From NCBI RefSeq assembly GCF_024648825.1, contig NZ_JANBBE010000001.1, positions 124,001 through 188,000 of the forward strand: a DNA stretch of 64,000 nt, in the 5' to 3' direction. Positions 26,111 to 35,144 of this stretch are shown piece after piece (positions within the stretch are counted from its first letter, which is position 1; the number at the start of each line of letters is the position of its first letter). Source of the DNA: Lentzea californiensis. GTDB taxonomy: Bacteria; Actinomycetota; Actinomycetes; Mycobacteriales; Pseudonocardiaceae. Position numbers and translations under genes: made by a program. The notes under the pieces were generated by a model. The model saw nothing but the letters and a program-made list of their open reading frames with translations. It was not told the origin of the DNA and did no database searches.

Positions 26111-27708
26111 GCCTGACGCCGGCACTGCGTGACGCGACGTTCCGGTGGATCGCCGACGACCCGTCCGACGCGACCCGCGCCGAGTTGCAGGGCGTGCTGG
26201 CGCGGGCGATGGGCGGCGACCCGGCCGCGGTGGAGGACCTCCAGGACCGCATGGCCGGCCCGCTGACGTTCGGCACCGCCGGACTGCGCGGGCCGGTGCG
26301 GGCGGGCACGAACGGCATGAACGTGGCCACGGTCGTCCGCACGACGGCCGGTCTGGCGTCGTGGCTCGGCGCACCGGGCCTGGTGTTCGTCGGACGGGAC
26401 GCGCGGCACGGCTCGGAGGAGTTCGCCACCGCCGCCGCCGAGGTGATGGCGGCGGCCGGCTTCGACGTGCGGGTGCTGCCGGGTCCGCTGCCCACGCCGG
26501 TGCTGGCATACCTGGTGCGCGCACATGGCGCGGTGGCGGGGATCCAGATCACCGCGTCGCACAACCCGCCCGCGGACAACGGGTACAAGCTGTACCTGAC
26601 CGGTGGTTCGCAGATCGTGCCGCCCTCGGACGGCGAGATCGAGAAGGCGATCGAGGCGGTGCCGGCCGCGGTCTCCGTGCCGCGGAACGCCACGTACACC
26701 ACGGTCTCGGACGCCGACGTCGACGCGTACCTGGAGCGGGTCTCGTCGTTGCCGCGCGGGAACTCCCGTTCGCTGAAGATCGCGCTGACGCCGATGCACG
26801 GCGTGGGTGGCGCGTTCGCCGTGGAAGCGTTGCGGCGCGCGGGTTTCACCGACGTGCACGTGGTGCGGTCGCAGGCGGTACCGGACCCGGACTTCCCGAC
26901 CGTGGTGTTCCCGAACCCGGAGGAGCCGGGCGCGTCCGACGAGCTGCTCGCCCTTGCGGCGTCGGTGAACGCGGACCTGGCCATCGCGCTGGACCCGGAC
27001 GCGGACCGGTGTGCGCTGGGCGTCGACGACGGCGGGACGTGGCGGATGTTGCGCGGCGACGAGACGGGCGTGCTGCTCGGCTCGCTCGTGCTGTCGACCA
27101 CCGACTCCACGGATCCGTTGGTGGCGACGACGATCGTGTCGTCGTCGCTGCTGAAGTCGATCGCAGCCTCGCACGGCGCCCGGTACGCGGAGACGCTGAC
27201 GGGCTTCAAGTGGCTGGCGCGCGCGGGTGAGGGCCTGGTGTTCGCCTACGAGGAAGCGCTGGGCAACTGCGTCGACCCCACGCACGTCGCCGACAAGGAC
27301 GGCATCTCGGCCGCCGTCGTCGCCGCTGACCTGGCCGCCGCCCTGAAGGCGTCCGGCCGCACGTTGCTGGACGCGCTGGACCAGCTCGCGGCGGACCACG
27401 GCCTGCACCTGACCGACCAGGTCTCCCTGCGGTACACCGATCTGAGCCTGATCGGCGCGACGATGGCGCGGCTGCGCGCCGACCCTCCGGTGGACTTCGC
27501 GTCCGAGGACCTGCTGCCCGGCGCGGACGTGCTGCGCTGGACGGCGGACGGTGTGCGCGTGATCGTCCGCCCGTCCGGCACCGAGCCGAAGCTCAAGGCG
27601 TACCTGGAGGTCGTCGAGCCGGTCACGGACGGACTGGAGTCCGCCCGTGCGGCAGGCCGGGCCCGGTTGGCCGCACTGCGGGAACGGGTGACGGGACTCG
27701 TCAGCTAG
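26107..27708 (+). CDS. pmmB: Phosphohexomutase/phosphopentomutase-like (PmmB family)
   Basis: The 533-residue protein belongs to the alpha-D-phosphohexomutase superfamily. Domains are in order: the N-terminal [10 protein letters not shown], the active-site serine loop TASHNP (residues 149-154, Ser151), the metal loop DPDADRC and the C-terminal phosphate-binding [14 protein letters not shown]. Actinobacterial PmmB is annotated as phosphomannomutase, but the tight coupling to punA suggests it may interconvert pentose-1- and pentose-5-phosphates in nucleoside salvage. This functional reading is inference. The gene ends eight bases inside the 3' end of the convergent membrane protein gene. Confidence 0.9.
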   Translation: MSLTPALRDATFRWIADDPSDATRAELQGVLARAMGGDPAAVEDLQDRMAGPLTFGTAGLRGPVRAGTNGMNVATVVRTTAGLASWLGAPGLVFVGRDARHGSEEFATAAAEVMAAAGFDVRVLPGPLPTPVLAYLVRAHGAVAGIQITASHNPPADNGYKLYLTGGSQIVPPSDGEIEKAIEAVPAAVSVPRNATYTTVSDADVDAYLERVSSLPRGNSRSLKIALTPMHGVGGAFAVEALRRAGFTDVHVVRSQAVPDPDFPTVVFPNPEEPGASDELLALAASVNADLAIALDPDADRCALGVDDGGTWRMLRGDETGVLLGSLVLSTTDSTDPLVATTIVSSSLLKSIAASHGARYAETLTGFKWLARAGEGLVFAYEEALGNCVDPTHVADKDGISAAVVAADLAAALKASGRTLLDALDQLAADHGLHLTDQVSLRYTDLSLIGATMARLRADPPVDFASEDLLPGADVLRWTADGVRVIVRPSGTEPKLKAYLEVVEPVTDGLESARAAGRARLAALRERVTGLVS

Positions 27709-28045
27709 CTGACGTCATCAACGCGACCGTCAAGGCGAGCGCGGCGAGGACGAAACCCCCGCCGGCCACGAAGTAGGCCCTTCTGGTCGGCGGGGCGACC
27801 GCGTTGCGGCGCCCCTCGGTGACCGCCGCGACGGCGATGCGCCCGAAGATGTACGAGATCGTGCAGAGCCCCACGCCGAGTCCGAGCAACATCGTGTTGA
27901 TGTCCCACGGGCTGTGGTCGAACCCCGGCCACAACGACGCGAACAGAGGCCCGAACCCGATCATCCCGATGCCGACCGCGAGGCCGAAACCCCAGGTGAT
28001 GCGGCGCTGACGAGGACTGGTGTGCATTAGGGCGGTGGTCTTCAT
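27701..28045 (-). CDS. Small membrane protein, three predicted helices
   Basis: The start at the ATG at 28045 is set by GGAGGGACC immediately upstream. The 114-residue protein has three hydrophobic stretches (about residues 16-38, 46-70 and 89-110) and a basic loop, RRNAVAPPTRRAYF. There is no recognisable domain. Its stop overlaps the pmmB 3' end by 8 bp. It follows the methyltransferase gene by 21 bp and is probably co-transcribed with it. Confidence 0.7.
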   Translation of the reverse strand: MKTTALMHTSPRQRRITWGFGLAVGIGMIGFGPLFASLWPGFDHSPWDINTMLLGLGVGLCTISYIFGRIAVAAVTEGRRNAVAPPTRRAYFVAGGGFVLAALALTVALMTSAS

Positions 28046-28066
28046 GGTCCCTCCTGTGTACACCCT

Positions 28067-28699
28067 TCAAGACGCGCTTCCGGCTGCGGGGTTCCGTTTG
28101 TTCAGCAACAGGAACCCCTGCGGACCGCCTTCGTCCACACCCTTCTGACGTTGCAGCCGTGCCACTTCGTTGAACCCGGCCTCGGTCGCGTTCGTCACGG
28201 TCTCGTCGATGTCGTGCCAGTGGACGGGGAGGTCGACGTCGTGGCCGTACGCGTGGGTGAGGTGCCCCTTCCGGTCACCCAGTTTGAAGGCGTGCAGCAG
28301 GTACCCGCCGGGTGCGACGACCCGGTGCAACTCCCGCCACGGCACCTCGCTCGCCGGCATGTGGACCGTGGAGTACCAGACGACGGCGCCGCCGAGGCTG
28401 TCGTCCGCGAGGTCCAGCCTCGTCATGTCGCCCTGGGTGAACGTGAGGTGCGGGTACAGCTTCCTTGCCTGTTCGAGCATGCCGTCGGACAGGTCGATGC
28501 CGAACGCGTCGAGGCCCAGTTCGTGCAGGTGTTGCGTGATGCGGCCGGTACCGCAGCCGATGTCGCCCACCGGGCCCCCGGTGAGCTCGGCGAACGCGCG
28601 CATGAACCCGGCGTCGAGCGGGCGGCCGTCGTGCGCGTCCGGGATGAGCTGGGCGTAGTTCGCGGCGACAATGTCGTAGGAGGCGCGGGTCATGGTCAT
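28067..28699 (-). CDS. Class I SAM-dependent methyltransferase
   Basis: The 210-residue protein has the Rossmann methyltransferase motifs: VGDIGCGTGRITQHL (motif I, SAM-binding GCGTG), FGIDLSDGML (motif II, acidic residue for ribose), TQGDMTRLDL and VAPGGYLLHAFK. It is most like small-molecule C/O-methyltransferases of the UbiE/COQ5 type. The substrate is unknown. It diverges from the hypothetical gene at 28714 with only about 15 bp between, so promoters must overlap coding DNA. Confidence 0.88.
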   Translation of the reverse strand: MTMTRASYDIVAANYAQLIPDAHDGRPLDAGFMRAFAELTGGPVGDIGCGTGRITQHLHELGLDAFGIDLSDGMLEQARKLYPHLTFTQGDMTRLDLADDSLGGAVVWYSTVHMPASEVPWRELHRVVAPGGYLLHAFKLGDRKGHLTHAYGHDVDLPVHWHDIDETVTNATEAGFNEVARLQRQKGVDEGGPQGFLLLNKRNPAAGSAS

Positions 28700-28713
28700 C
28701 TATGTTGCCGCCC

Positions 28714-29178
28714 ATGGACTACACGCGGCGTGATCTCGCGCAGGCCGTGCTCGACGCACACCCGGACAGCAGGCGCGGCCTCGACATGTTCCGCGGTGGC
28801 TTCAGCAAGGACATGAAGCAGCACCAGATCCAGTTGCGCGACGGCCTGCTCAAGGCGTTCGGCATCGACTTGAAGGCCGACCCGGCGATGAAGATGTTGC
28901 TGAACAACACGGTCCGGTCGAACGCGGCCATCACCGGACCGATGGATTTCGGCGAGGGCGGCCTGCTCTTCCGCCGGTTGGAGGGCGGCGGCGTCCTCGA
29001 CAAGGTGGACGAGATACACGCGCTGAACCAGATGTCCGCCAAGGCGCACCTCGGCATCGTCGAGGAGGTGCTCGGCATGGTGGACTCGTCGGTGTGGACC
29101 GTGACCACCGAGGACCTGGTCGCACTCGGCGTTGAGATCACTTCGCCGAACAAGCAGAACTACGAGATGGACTGGTGA
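28714..29178 (+). CDS. Conserved hypothetical protein
   Basis: The protein is 154 residues from the ATG at 28714 (MDYTRRDLAQAVLDAHPDS); an in-frame ATG at 28702 is possible. It is charged and helical with no signal peptide or membrane helix, suggesting a cytoplasmic protein. It ends with an unusual aromatic/acidic tail, NYEMDW. I do not recognise a domain. The stop overlaps the start of the flavodoxin-like gene, so the two are translationally coupled; a role with that redox protein is possible but unproven. Confidence 0.65.
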   Translation: MDYTRRDLAQAVLDAHPDSRRGLDMFRGGFSKDMKQHQIQLRDGLLKAFGIDLKADPAMKMLLNNTVRSNAAITGPMDFGEGGLLFRRLEGGGVLDKVDEIHALNQMSAKAHLGIVEEVLGMVDSSVWTVTTEDLVALGVEITSPNKQNYEMDW

Positions 29179-29630
29179 TGGCACGCCTGCTGCTCGTCCA
29201 CCACACGCCGTCGCCCGCCCTCCAGGCGATGTTCGAGGCCGTGGTCGACGGCGCCTCCACCCCCGAGATCGAGGGCGTCGAGGTGGTCCGCCGAGCCGCG
29301 TTGTCCACAACCGCTGTGGATGTCCTGGAGGCCGACGGCTACCTGCTGGGCACGCCCGCGAACCTCGGTTACATGAGCGGTGCGCTGAAGCACTTCTTCG
29401 ACACCGTCTACTACCCGTGTCTCGACTCCACGCGCGGCAGGCCGTTCGGGCTTTATGTGCACGGCAACAACGACACGACCGGCGCGGTGCGCAGCGTGGA
29501 GACCGCCACGACCGGGTTGGGCTGGGAGAAGGCGGCACAGCACGTGGTCGTCACCGGCGAGCCGTCGAAGGCGGACCTGGAGGCGTGCTGGGAGCTCGGG
29601 GCCACGGTCGCGGCCCAGTTGTCCACATGA
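29178..29630 (+). CDS. Flavodoxin/NADPH-dependent FMN reductase-like protein
   Basis: The 150-residue protein starts MARLLLVHHTPSPALQAMFEAV, the flavodoxin-type phosphate-binding loop. It has the WrbA/FMN-reductase-like GYLLGTPANLGYMSGALKHFFD, where the flavin ring packs, followed by GLYVHGNNDTTGAVRSVE. An FMN-dependent oxidoreductase or electron carrier is likely. A GTG three bases earlier (29175) is an alternative start overlapping the previous stop. Its final codons form a perfect DnaA box, part of the cluster at 29619-29673. Confidence 0.82.
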   Translation: MARLLLVHHTPSPALQAMFEAVVDGASTPEIEGVEVVRRAALSTTAVDVLEADGYLLGTPANLGYMSGALKHFFDTVYYPCLDSTRGRPFGLYVHGNNDTTGAVRSVETATTGLGWEKAAQHVVVTGEPSKADLEACWELGATVAAQLST

Positions 29631-29673
29631 ACCCGGGGTTGTCCACAGCCTGTTGTCCCCAACCTGTGGACAA
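29301..29673. other. Cluster of DnaA-box 9-mers
   Basis: Perfect copies of the actinobacterial DnaA box ttgtccaca lie at 29301-29309, 29619-29627 and 29639-29647, with a perfect reverse copy (tgtggacaa) at 29665-29673 and a one-mismatch copy (ttgtcccca) at 29653-29661. Four of the five fall within 55 bp. The opposed copies also form a 13-bp stem (29636-29648 with 29664-29676), which could act as a terminator for the flavodoxin-like gene and the convergent AKR gene. Confidence 0.7.
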
Positions 29674-29700
29674 CCCTGGGGATGCATTCGAACGTATGTT

Positions 29701-30662
<962 letters not shown>

Positions 30663-30666
<4 letters not shown>

Positions 30667-31040
30667 GCCGTCGCCTCCAAGTCACGCTCGACCACCGCGT
30701 AGTGGTCGATCTTGTAGTCGAGCACCTCCAGGCACGTCTGCAGCTCCGCGATGCGGGCGCGGACGTCGCTGCGATGCTCGACGAGGATCTGCTTGCGACG
30801 GCCTGCCGTCAGGTCGCCGTGGTGCCTGAGCTGCGCGAACTCGCGCATCATGCGGATCGGCATGCCGGTCGTGCGCAGGCGCGTCACGAAGGCCAGCCAG
30901 CCGAGGTCTTCCTCCGAGTAGCTGCGACGCCCGCCCGAGTCCCGTGTGGGCGGGTCGACGAGCCCGATTCGTTCGTAGTAGCGCAAGGTGTCGATGGACA
31001 ACCCACTGCGCTGCGCGGCTTGGGCTATCGAGTAACTCAC
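30663..31040 (-). CDS. MerR family transcriptional regulator
   Basis: The 125-residue protein from the GTG at 31040 has an N-terminal winged [23 protein letters not shown], with [20 protein letters not shown], the MerR wing. A long dimerisation helix ends in [14 protein letters not shown]. It has no conserved Cys for metal binding, so it probably belongs to the NmlR/AdhR-type subgroup. It is encoded upstream of, and overlaps, the AKR gene. A classical MerR promoter with operator dyad sits immediately upstream (31048-31078), so it likely controls its own operon. The frame extends to 31175, but the promoter position excludes the longer form. Confidence 0.9.
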
Positions 31041-31047
31041 GGACTCG

Positions 31048-31078
31048 ACGCTAAGACCTGGAGTGCACTCTAGGTCAA
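31048..31078 (-). promoter_or_regulatory. MerR-type promoter with 19-bp spacer and operator dyad
   Basis: On the minus strand, a -35 box ttgacc (31073-31078) and a -10 box tagcgt (31048-31053) are separated by 19 bp, the over-long spacing typical of MerR-regulated promoters. The 20-bp near-palindrome acctagagtgcactccaggt (31056-31075) fills the spacer. The -10 ends 7 bp before the GTG at 31040, predicting a leaderless or nearly leaderless transcript. Confidence 0.8.
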
Positions 31079-31461
31079 GCGGAATCCTTCGAGATGCCCC
31101 ACGTTTCGAGGTGATCGGCCATCTCCCGCAGGTCGATCTTGTCGCGGCCGAGGGAGCGGACCAGGTCGAGCGCATCGTCCTCGGCGGCGTCGATCCAGTA
31201 GCCGTTGATGTCGCACATCGTGACGGCGGCGACCCAGGCGAGCCGCCAGTTGCCCTCGACGAGAGGGCGGGTGCGGACGATCGAGTCGAGCAGGGCGGAG
31301 GACTTCAGCCACAGCGTGTCGTAAGCCTCCACGCCGAGCACGGTCGCACGGGGACGGTAGGCCGCCGTGTCCAGCAGGCCGATGTCCCTGACGAGGAGAT
31401 CGCCACCGGTCACGGCCGTGGCCAGCACTAAGAGGTCCCCGGCGTCGAGGTAGGAGATCAC
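31075..31461 (-). CDS. Doc/Fic-family toxin-like protein with degenerate active-site motif
   Basis: The 128-residue protein has the length and layout of Doc toxins, which in P1 phage phosphorylate EF-Tu. ATVLGVEAYDTLWLKSSALLDSIV is followed by the Fic-motif position, which reads RPLVEGNWRLAW. The family consensus is HPFxDGNKR: here His is Arg, Asp is Glu and Lys is Trp, while Gly-Asn and the final Arg remain. Activity is therefore doubtful. It starts at a GTG 32 bp after an RHH antitoxin gene. Its stop codon overlaps the -35 box of the MerR promoter. Confidence 0.8.
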   Translation of the reverse strand: MISYLDAGDLLVLATAVTGGDLLVRDIGLLDTAAYRPRATVLGVEAYDTLWLKSSALLDSIVRTRPLVEGNWRLAWVAAVTMCDINGYWIDAAEDDALDLVRSLGRDKIDLREMADHLETWGISKDSA

Positions 31462-31493
31462 GGCATCCAGTTGATCACAGAGGTCTGACGGTT

Positions 31494-31700
31494 TCAGGAA
31501 GATCCGAGCCTATCCAAAAGACCTCGGTACTTGGGCAGGACTCGCCCGAGCACCTCGCCGAGCTTCTCCTCCTGCTGCATGCGCTGGTAACGGTCCGCGA
31601 TCGCCAGCCGCACGACCTCCTGCTTGGAGCGCCCCTCGGACTGCGCCAGTTCGGCGAGCCGCAGGTTCTCCTCCTCGGTCAACCGCAAGGTCATCGCCAT
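31494..31700 (-). CDS. Ribbon-helix-helix antitoxin
   Basis: The 68-residue CopG/Arc-type protein reads MAMTLRLTEEENLRLAELAQ, the ribbon and helix A, then SEGRSKQEVVRLAIADRYQR, helix B. The C-terminal third (LGEVLGRVLPKYRGLLDRLG) would bind the toxin. It is placed directly before the Doc-like gene, as in type II toxin-antitoxin operons. A perfect inverted repeat 9 bp upstream of its start is a likely autoregulatory operator. Confidence 0.88.
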   Translation of the reverse strand: MAMTLRLTEEENLRLAELAQSEGRSKQEVVRLAIADRYQRMQQEEKLGEVLGRVLPKYRGLLDRLGSS

Positions 31701-31708
31701 GGAGCGAC

Positions 31709-31725
31709 GGTATCAACCTGATACC
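31709..31725. promoter_or_regulatory. Putative RHH operator
   Basis: The perfect inverted repeat ggtatca-acc-tgatacc lies in the 55-bp gap between the divergent antitoxin (start 31700) and TetR (start 31756) genes. It is the only strong dyad there and is well placed for antitoxin autorepression; it could also affect the TetR gene. Confidence 0.65.
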
Positions 31726-31755
31726 ACTCAGGCCAGCGGCCGTTAGGATTGCGTG

Positions 31756-32355
31756 ATGCCCAGGCCCAAGACCCACGACGACGCTCTGCGACGGCGGCTG
31801 CTCGAACGGGCGGGCGAGTTGCTCAGCACCGAGGGCCCCGCCGCGGTGAGCCTGCGCAAGATCGCCACCGACGTCAACACCTCGACGACGGCGGTCTATT
31901 CCCTCTTCGGCGGAAAACCAGCACTGCTCGAGGCGCTCTACGAGGAGGCCTTCACGCAGTTCGGGACGAGCCTCGCGGCGGTCCCGGTCACGGACGACCC
32001 CGCGGAAGACCTGCTGCAGATCGGGCTCGCGTACCGGCGCAGCGCGCTGCAGGACCCTCAGTTCTACTCGGTGCTCTACTCGAAGGTCGTCGAGCACACG
32101 TCGGAGATGAGCCGCGCGGCGGGCAGGACGTTCGCGCCGGTGATCAACGCGGTGCGGCGCGCGGTGGAGCAGGGGGTCTACCTCGCGCAGGACCCGGAGC
32201 AGATCGCGATGTCCATGTGGGGCATCGCGCACGGCCTGGTGAGCCTGGAGCTCAACGGGAACCTGCCGCCCGGCGTCGACGCGGCCGCCACCTACGAACT
32301 GGCGTTGCGCGCACACGGCAGGGGCTGGCGCACGGAAACCGGGAAATCTCTTTGA
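31756..32355 (+). CDS. TetR family transcriptional regulator
   Basis: The protein is about 199 residues. The N-terminal HTH is clear: LLERAGELLSTEGPAAVSLRKIA then TSTTAVYSLFGGKPALLEALY, the TetR recognition helix region. The C-terminal ligand domain includes FYSVLYSKVVEHTSEM and a conserved WGIAHGLVSLEL as in the TetR_C_33/WHG-type families. The ATG at 31756 is preferred; a GTG at 31753 is possible. No gene downstream on the same strand is obviously its target, since the next gene is convergent. Confidence 0.88.
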   Translation: MPRPKTHDDALRRRLLERAGELLSTEGPAAVSLRKIATDVNTSTTAVYSLFGGKPALLEALYEEAFTQFGTSLAAVPVTDDPAEDLLQIGLAYRRSALQDPQFYSVLYSKVVEHTSEMSRAAGRTFAPVINAVRRAVEQGVYLAQDPEQIAMSMWGIAHGLVSLELNGNLPPGVDAAATYELALRAHGRGWRTETGKSL

Positions 32356-32366
32356 ACACCACGGAA

Positions 32367-32427
32367 TCCGGGGAGGCGGCCGCCGCGAAACCTCCCCGGA
32401 CCCGCTGAACTGTCCGGTTAGGACAGT
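32367..32427. terminator. Two consecutive hairpins between convergent TetR and chitinase genes
   Basis: The first stem is tccggggagg / cctccccgga (32367-32376 with 32391-32400). The second is actgtcc / ggacagt (32409-32415 with 32421-32427, 5-nt loop). They lie between stops at 32355 and 32447 and probably end transcription from both sides. Confidence 0.65.
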
Positions 32428-32446
32428 CCGTCTCGGTGGTGCGGCC

Positions 32447-33745
32447 CTACTTGAGTGCTCCGTCGAGCGCCTTGATCAGTTCGCCGTTGGCGGTGTCGCC
32501 GTCGAGCGACCAGATCATCGCGCCGCCGAGCCTGCGGTCGTTGATGTAGCGAGCCTTCCGCTTCATCTCGGTCGCGTCGTCGTAGGTCCACCAGGTCTTG
32601 CCGTCGTAGATCCACGCGAAGCCGGCCTTCTCGTCGCGGTAGATCTTGTAGGTGTTGCCGGGCTCGGAGAGCTTCGCCTTGATGCGGTGGAAGTCCTCGT
32701 AACCGGCCTCGTACTTGGCGGGCGCCGGCACACCGGTGCCGAACAGGCCGTTGCGCGTGCCGGGGGCGACGCCGTCCCAGCCGCGGCCGTAGAACGGCAC
32801 GCCGAGCACGGCCTTGGACCGCGGGGCACCGCGCGAAAGCCACGCGTCGACCGTCACCTCGGTGCTGAACTCGAACTCCGACGGGTCATCCTTGGGCACC
32901 CGCAGCGCGGACTGCTGGTTCGCCGGGGCGTCCCAGGCACCGTGGTAGTCGTAGCCCTGCAGGGTGCCGAAAGTGAGGTAGCAGAACACCTTCGAGACCT
33001 CGAACCCCGCGTCGACCTGCTTGGGGTCGGCCGGCAGGAACGCGGTCAGGTCGCGGTTCCAGCCCATCTGCCTGCGGTACTCGGCGAGCAGCTTGGTGAA
33101 GTTCTGCTTGTCCTCGGGGCGCACGACGTTGGGCGGAGCCATGTTGCCGTTGCTGCCGGGCCACTCCCAGTCGAGGTCGATGCCGTCGAAGACGCCCTTC
33201 GCGGCACCTTCCGGCAGGCCTGGCAGGTTGCCCTTGATCCACATGTCGGTGCACGACTTGACGTGCGCGGCACGCGACTCGGCCGTCAGCGCGGCGTTCG
33301 AGAAGTAGCGCGACCCCGTCCAGCCGCCCAGCGAGATGTTGATCCTCAGCTTGGGGTAGCGGGCCTTGAGCTGCTTGAGCTGGTTCAGGTTGCCCGCCAG
33401 GACCTGGCCGGCCTCGTCCGCCTTGCCGCTCACGGACTGCTCCGCGGTGTGCGGCATCTGCCAGTCGGCCCACGGGTCGGCGCTGACGCACTTGCCCGCC
33501 TCGTCGAGGAAACCGAAGGCGTAGTTCAGGTGCGTGAGCCGCGCGGCGGCCCCGCTGTCCACGAGGTTCTTGACCCGGAAGTTCCGGTCGTACACGCCCC
33601 ACTGGATGAAGTACCCGACGGTGCGGGTCTTCGAGTAGCCGTGGTGCCCATTGGTCGCGACATCGGCGTTCGCAGGCGCAGAAGCCAGCGACGCTGACAG
33701 GGCGCCGACCGCAAGAGCGGCGACACCCCATCTCCGTCTGGACAT
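32447..33745 (-). CDS. Secreted GH18 chitinase
   Basis: The start at the ATG at 33745 follows AAGGAG. The 432-residue protein has a signal peptide cleaved near ANA-DV (residue 27) and one GH18 catalytic domain. SLGGWTGSRYFS is the first conserved strand. FDGIDLDWEWPG carries the DxxDxDxE motif (Asp187, Asp190, Asp192) with catalytic acid Glu194. The product-side MIWSLDGDTANGEL and GVPFYGRGW are also family signatures. It would cleave chitin outside the cell, releasing chitooligosaccharides. There is no carbohydrate-binding module, so it resembles single-domain ChiA/ChiC-like enzymes. Confidence 0.95.
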   Translation of the reverse strand: MSRRRWGVAALAVGALSASLASAPANADVATNGHHGYSKTRTVGYFIQWGVYDRNFRVKNLVDSGAAARLTHLNYAFGFLDEAGKCVSADPWADWQMPHTAEQSVSGKADEAGQVLAGNLNQLKQLKARYPKLRINISLGGWTGSRYFSNAALTAESRAAHVKSCTDMWIKGNLPGLPEGAAKGVFDGIDLDWEWPGSNGNMAPPNVVRPEDKQNFTKLLAEYRRQMGWNRDLTAFLPADPKQVDAGFEVSKVFCYLTFGTLQGYDYHGAWDAPANQQSALRVPKDDPSEFEFSTEVTVDAWLSRGAPRSKAVLGVPFYGRGWDGVAPGTRNGLFGTGVPAPAKYEAGYEDFHRIKAKLSEPGNTYKIYRDEKAGFAWIYDGKTWWTYDDATEMKRKARYINDRRLGGAMIWSLDGDTANGELIKALDGALK

Positions 33746-33841
33746 GAGTCTCCTTGTTCGGATCGCGGCAGCGGCATGTGTGGTCCACAGCACGATAGGC
33801 CTGAGGTCTAGACCACTGCTACGTCCGATCGGAGGTATGTC

Positions 33842-34474
33842 CTAAACCGCCCCGTACAGACGGTCACCGGCATCGCCCAGCCCGGGCACGATGAAACCGG
33901 AGTCGTTCAACCGCTCGTCGACCGAGGCCGTGACGAGACGGCACGGGAGCTTCGAGTCCTCGAGGTGGTTGATCCCCTCGGGCGCCGCGAGCACGCAGAT
34001 CGCCGTCACGTCGGTCGCGCCGCGCTGGGTCAGCAGGCGGATCGTGTACTCCATCGAACCGCCGGTGGCGAGCATCGGGTCGAGCACGAACACCGGGCGT
34101 CCGGCGAGGTTCTCCGGCAACGACTCCATGTACGGCGTCGGCTGCAACGTCTCCTCGTCGCGCGCCAAGCCCACGAACCCCATCTGGGCGTCCGGGATCA
34201 GCTTGTGCGCCTGGTCCGCCATGCCCAGCCCGGCCCGCAGCACGGGAACGAGCAGCGGCGGGTTTGCGAGCTTGTAGCCGGTGGTACGAGCTACCGGGGT
34301 GTGCGTGCGGTCTTCCTTCAGCGGCGCCTCGCGCGTCGCTTCGTAGACCAGCATCACGGTCAGTTCCTGCAGCGCGGCACGGAATGCGGCATTGTCCGTG
34401 CGCGCGTCACGCATCGTTGTGAGTCTCGCCTTGGCGAGTGGATGATCGACGACCAGGACGTCCATGCTCGACAC
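33842..34474 (-). CDS. upp: Uracil phosphoribosyltransferase
   Basis: This enzyme salvages uracil with PRPP to UMP. The 210-residue protein (207 if the ATG at 34465 is used instead of the GTG at 34474) has the type I PRTase PRPP loop [17 protein letters not shown] and the uracil-binding C-terminus ([19 protein letters not shown]). [11 protein letters not shown] and [10 protein letters not shown] are further family signatures. It complements the nucleoside-splitting enzymes elsewhere in the window. The divergent gene starts only 25-34 bp away. Confidence 0.97.
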   Translation of the reverse strand: MSSMDVLVVDHPLAKARLTTMRDARTDNAAFRAALQELTVMLVYEATREAPLKEDRTHTPVARTTGYKLANPPLLVPVLRAGLGMADQAHKLIPDAQMGFVGLARDEETLQPTPYMESLPENLAGRPVFVLDPMLATGGSMEYTIRLLTQRGATDVTAICVLAAPEGINHLEDSKLPCRLVTASVDERLNDSGFIVPGLGDAGDRLYGAV

Positions 34475-34498
34475 CGTAACCGCTGGGAGGAGCTAGGG

Positions 34499-35110
34499 GT
34501 GTTCGAAGAGATCTACCGCGAGGCACGGCAGCGCGTCGTCGGCCTGACGATGGGCCTGAGCGCCGAGGAGCTGGGGCGAACCGTCCCCGCCTGTCCTGAG
34601 TGGACCGTGCACCAGGTGGTCGCACACCTGTCCGGCGCGGCGTCGGATCTGGTCAGCGGCCGCATGGAGGGAGCGCCGTCGGACGAGTGGACGGCGCGGC
34701 ACGTCGCCGAGCGCGAGAACGTCCCGGTGGAAGAGCTGCTGGAGCAGTGGAACGTCTTCGGCGACAAGATCGGCGAGATGCCGCGCATCCCGTTCCAGCT
34801 GGCGGTGGACGCCATCACGCACGAGGCCGACCTGCGCGCGGCGCTCGGCCGCGAACGCCTGCCGGACGCCGTGTGGCAGCCGACGCTGGTGTGGATGACG
34901 CCGCGCAGGCTGACCGACGTGACCGTGAAGACCGGGTTCGGCGACCTCGGCAACGGCCCGATCACGCTGGAGGTCGACGGCTACGAGCTGTGGCGCGCGT
35001 TCTTCGGCCGTCGCTCGCGCCGCCAGATGGAGTCGTGGAACTGGTCGGACCCGTCGCCGATCGACAAGATCCCGTTCTTCCCGGCACGAAAGACCGACCT
35101 GGTGGAGTAA
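34499..35110 (+). CDS. Maleylpyruvate isomerase/DinB-superfamily protein (mycothiol-dependent type)
   Basis: The 203-residue protein starts at a GTG preceded by GGGAGGAG. The N-terminal MDMPI-like domain has FEEIYREARQRVVGLTMGLS, VPACPEWTVHQVVAHLSGAASD and DAITHEADLRAALG. Its metal-site His positions (HLSG and THEADLR) fit the DinB/mycothiol-dependent enzyme fold. The family (TIGR03083-like) is widespread in mycothiol-producing actinobacteria; individual substrates are rarely known. Confidence 0.85.
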   Translation: MFEEIYREARQRVVGLTMGLSAEELGRTVPACPEWTVHQVVAHLSGAASDLVSGRMEGAPSDEWTARHVAERENVPVEELLEQWNVFGDKIGEMPRIPFQLAVDAITHEADLRAALGRERLPDAVWQPTLVWMTPRRLTDVTVKTGFGDLGNGPITLEVDGYELWRAFFGRRSRRQMESWNWSDPSPIDKIPFFPARKTDLVE

Positions 35111-35144
35111 ACACTGTTAACTGAAGAGGTGTAGGGTCGGCCGC

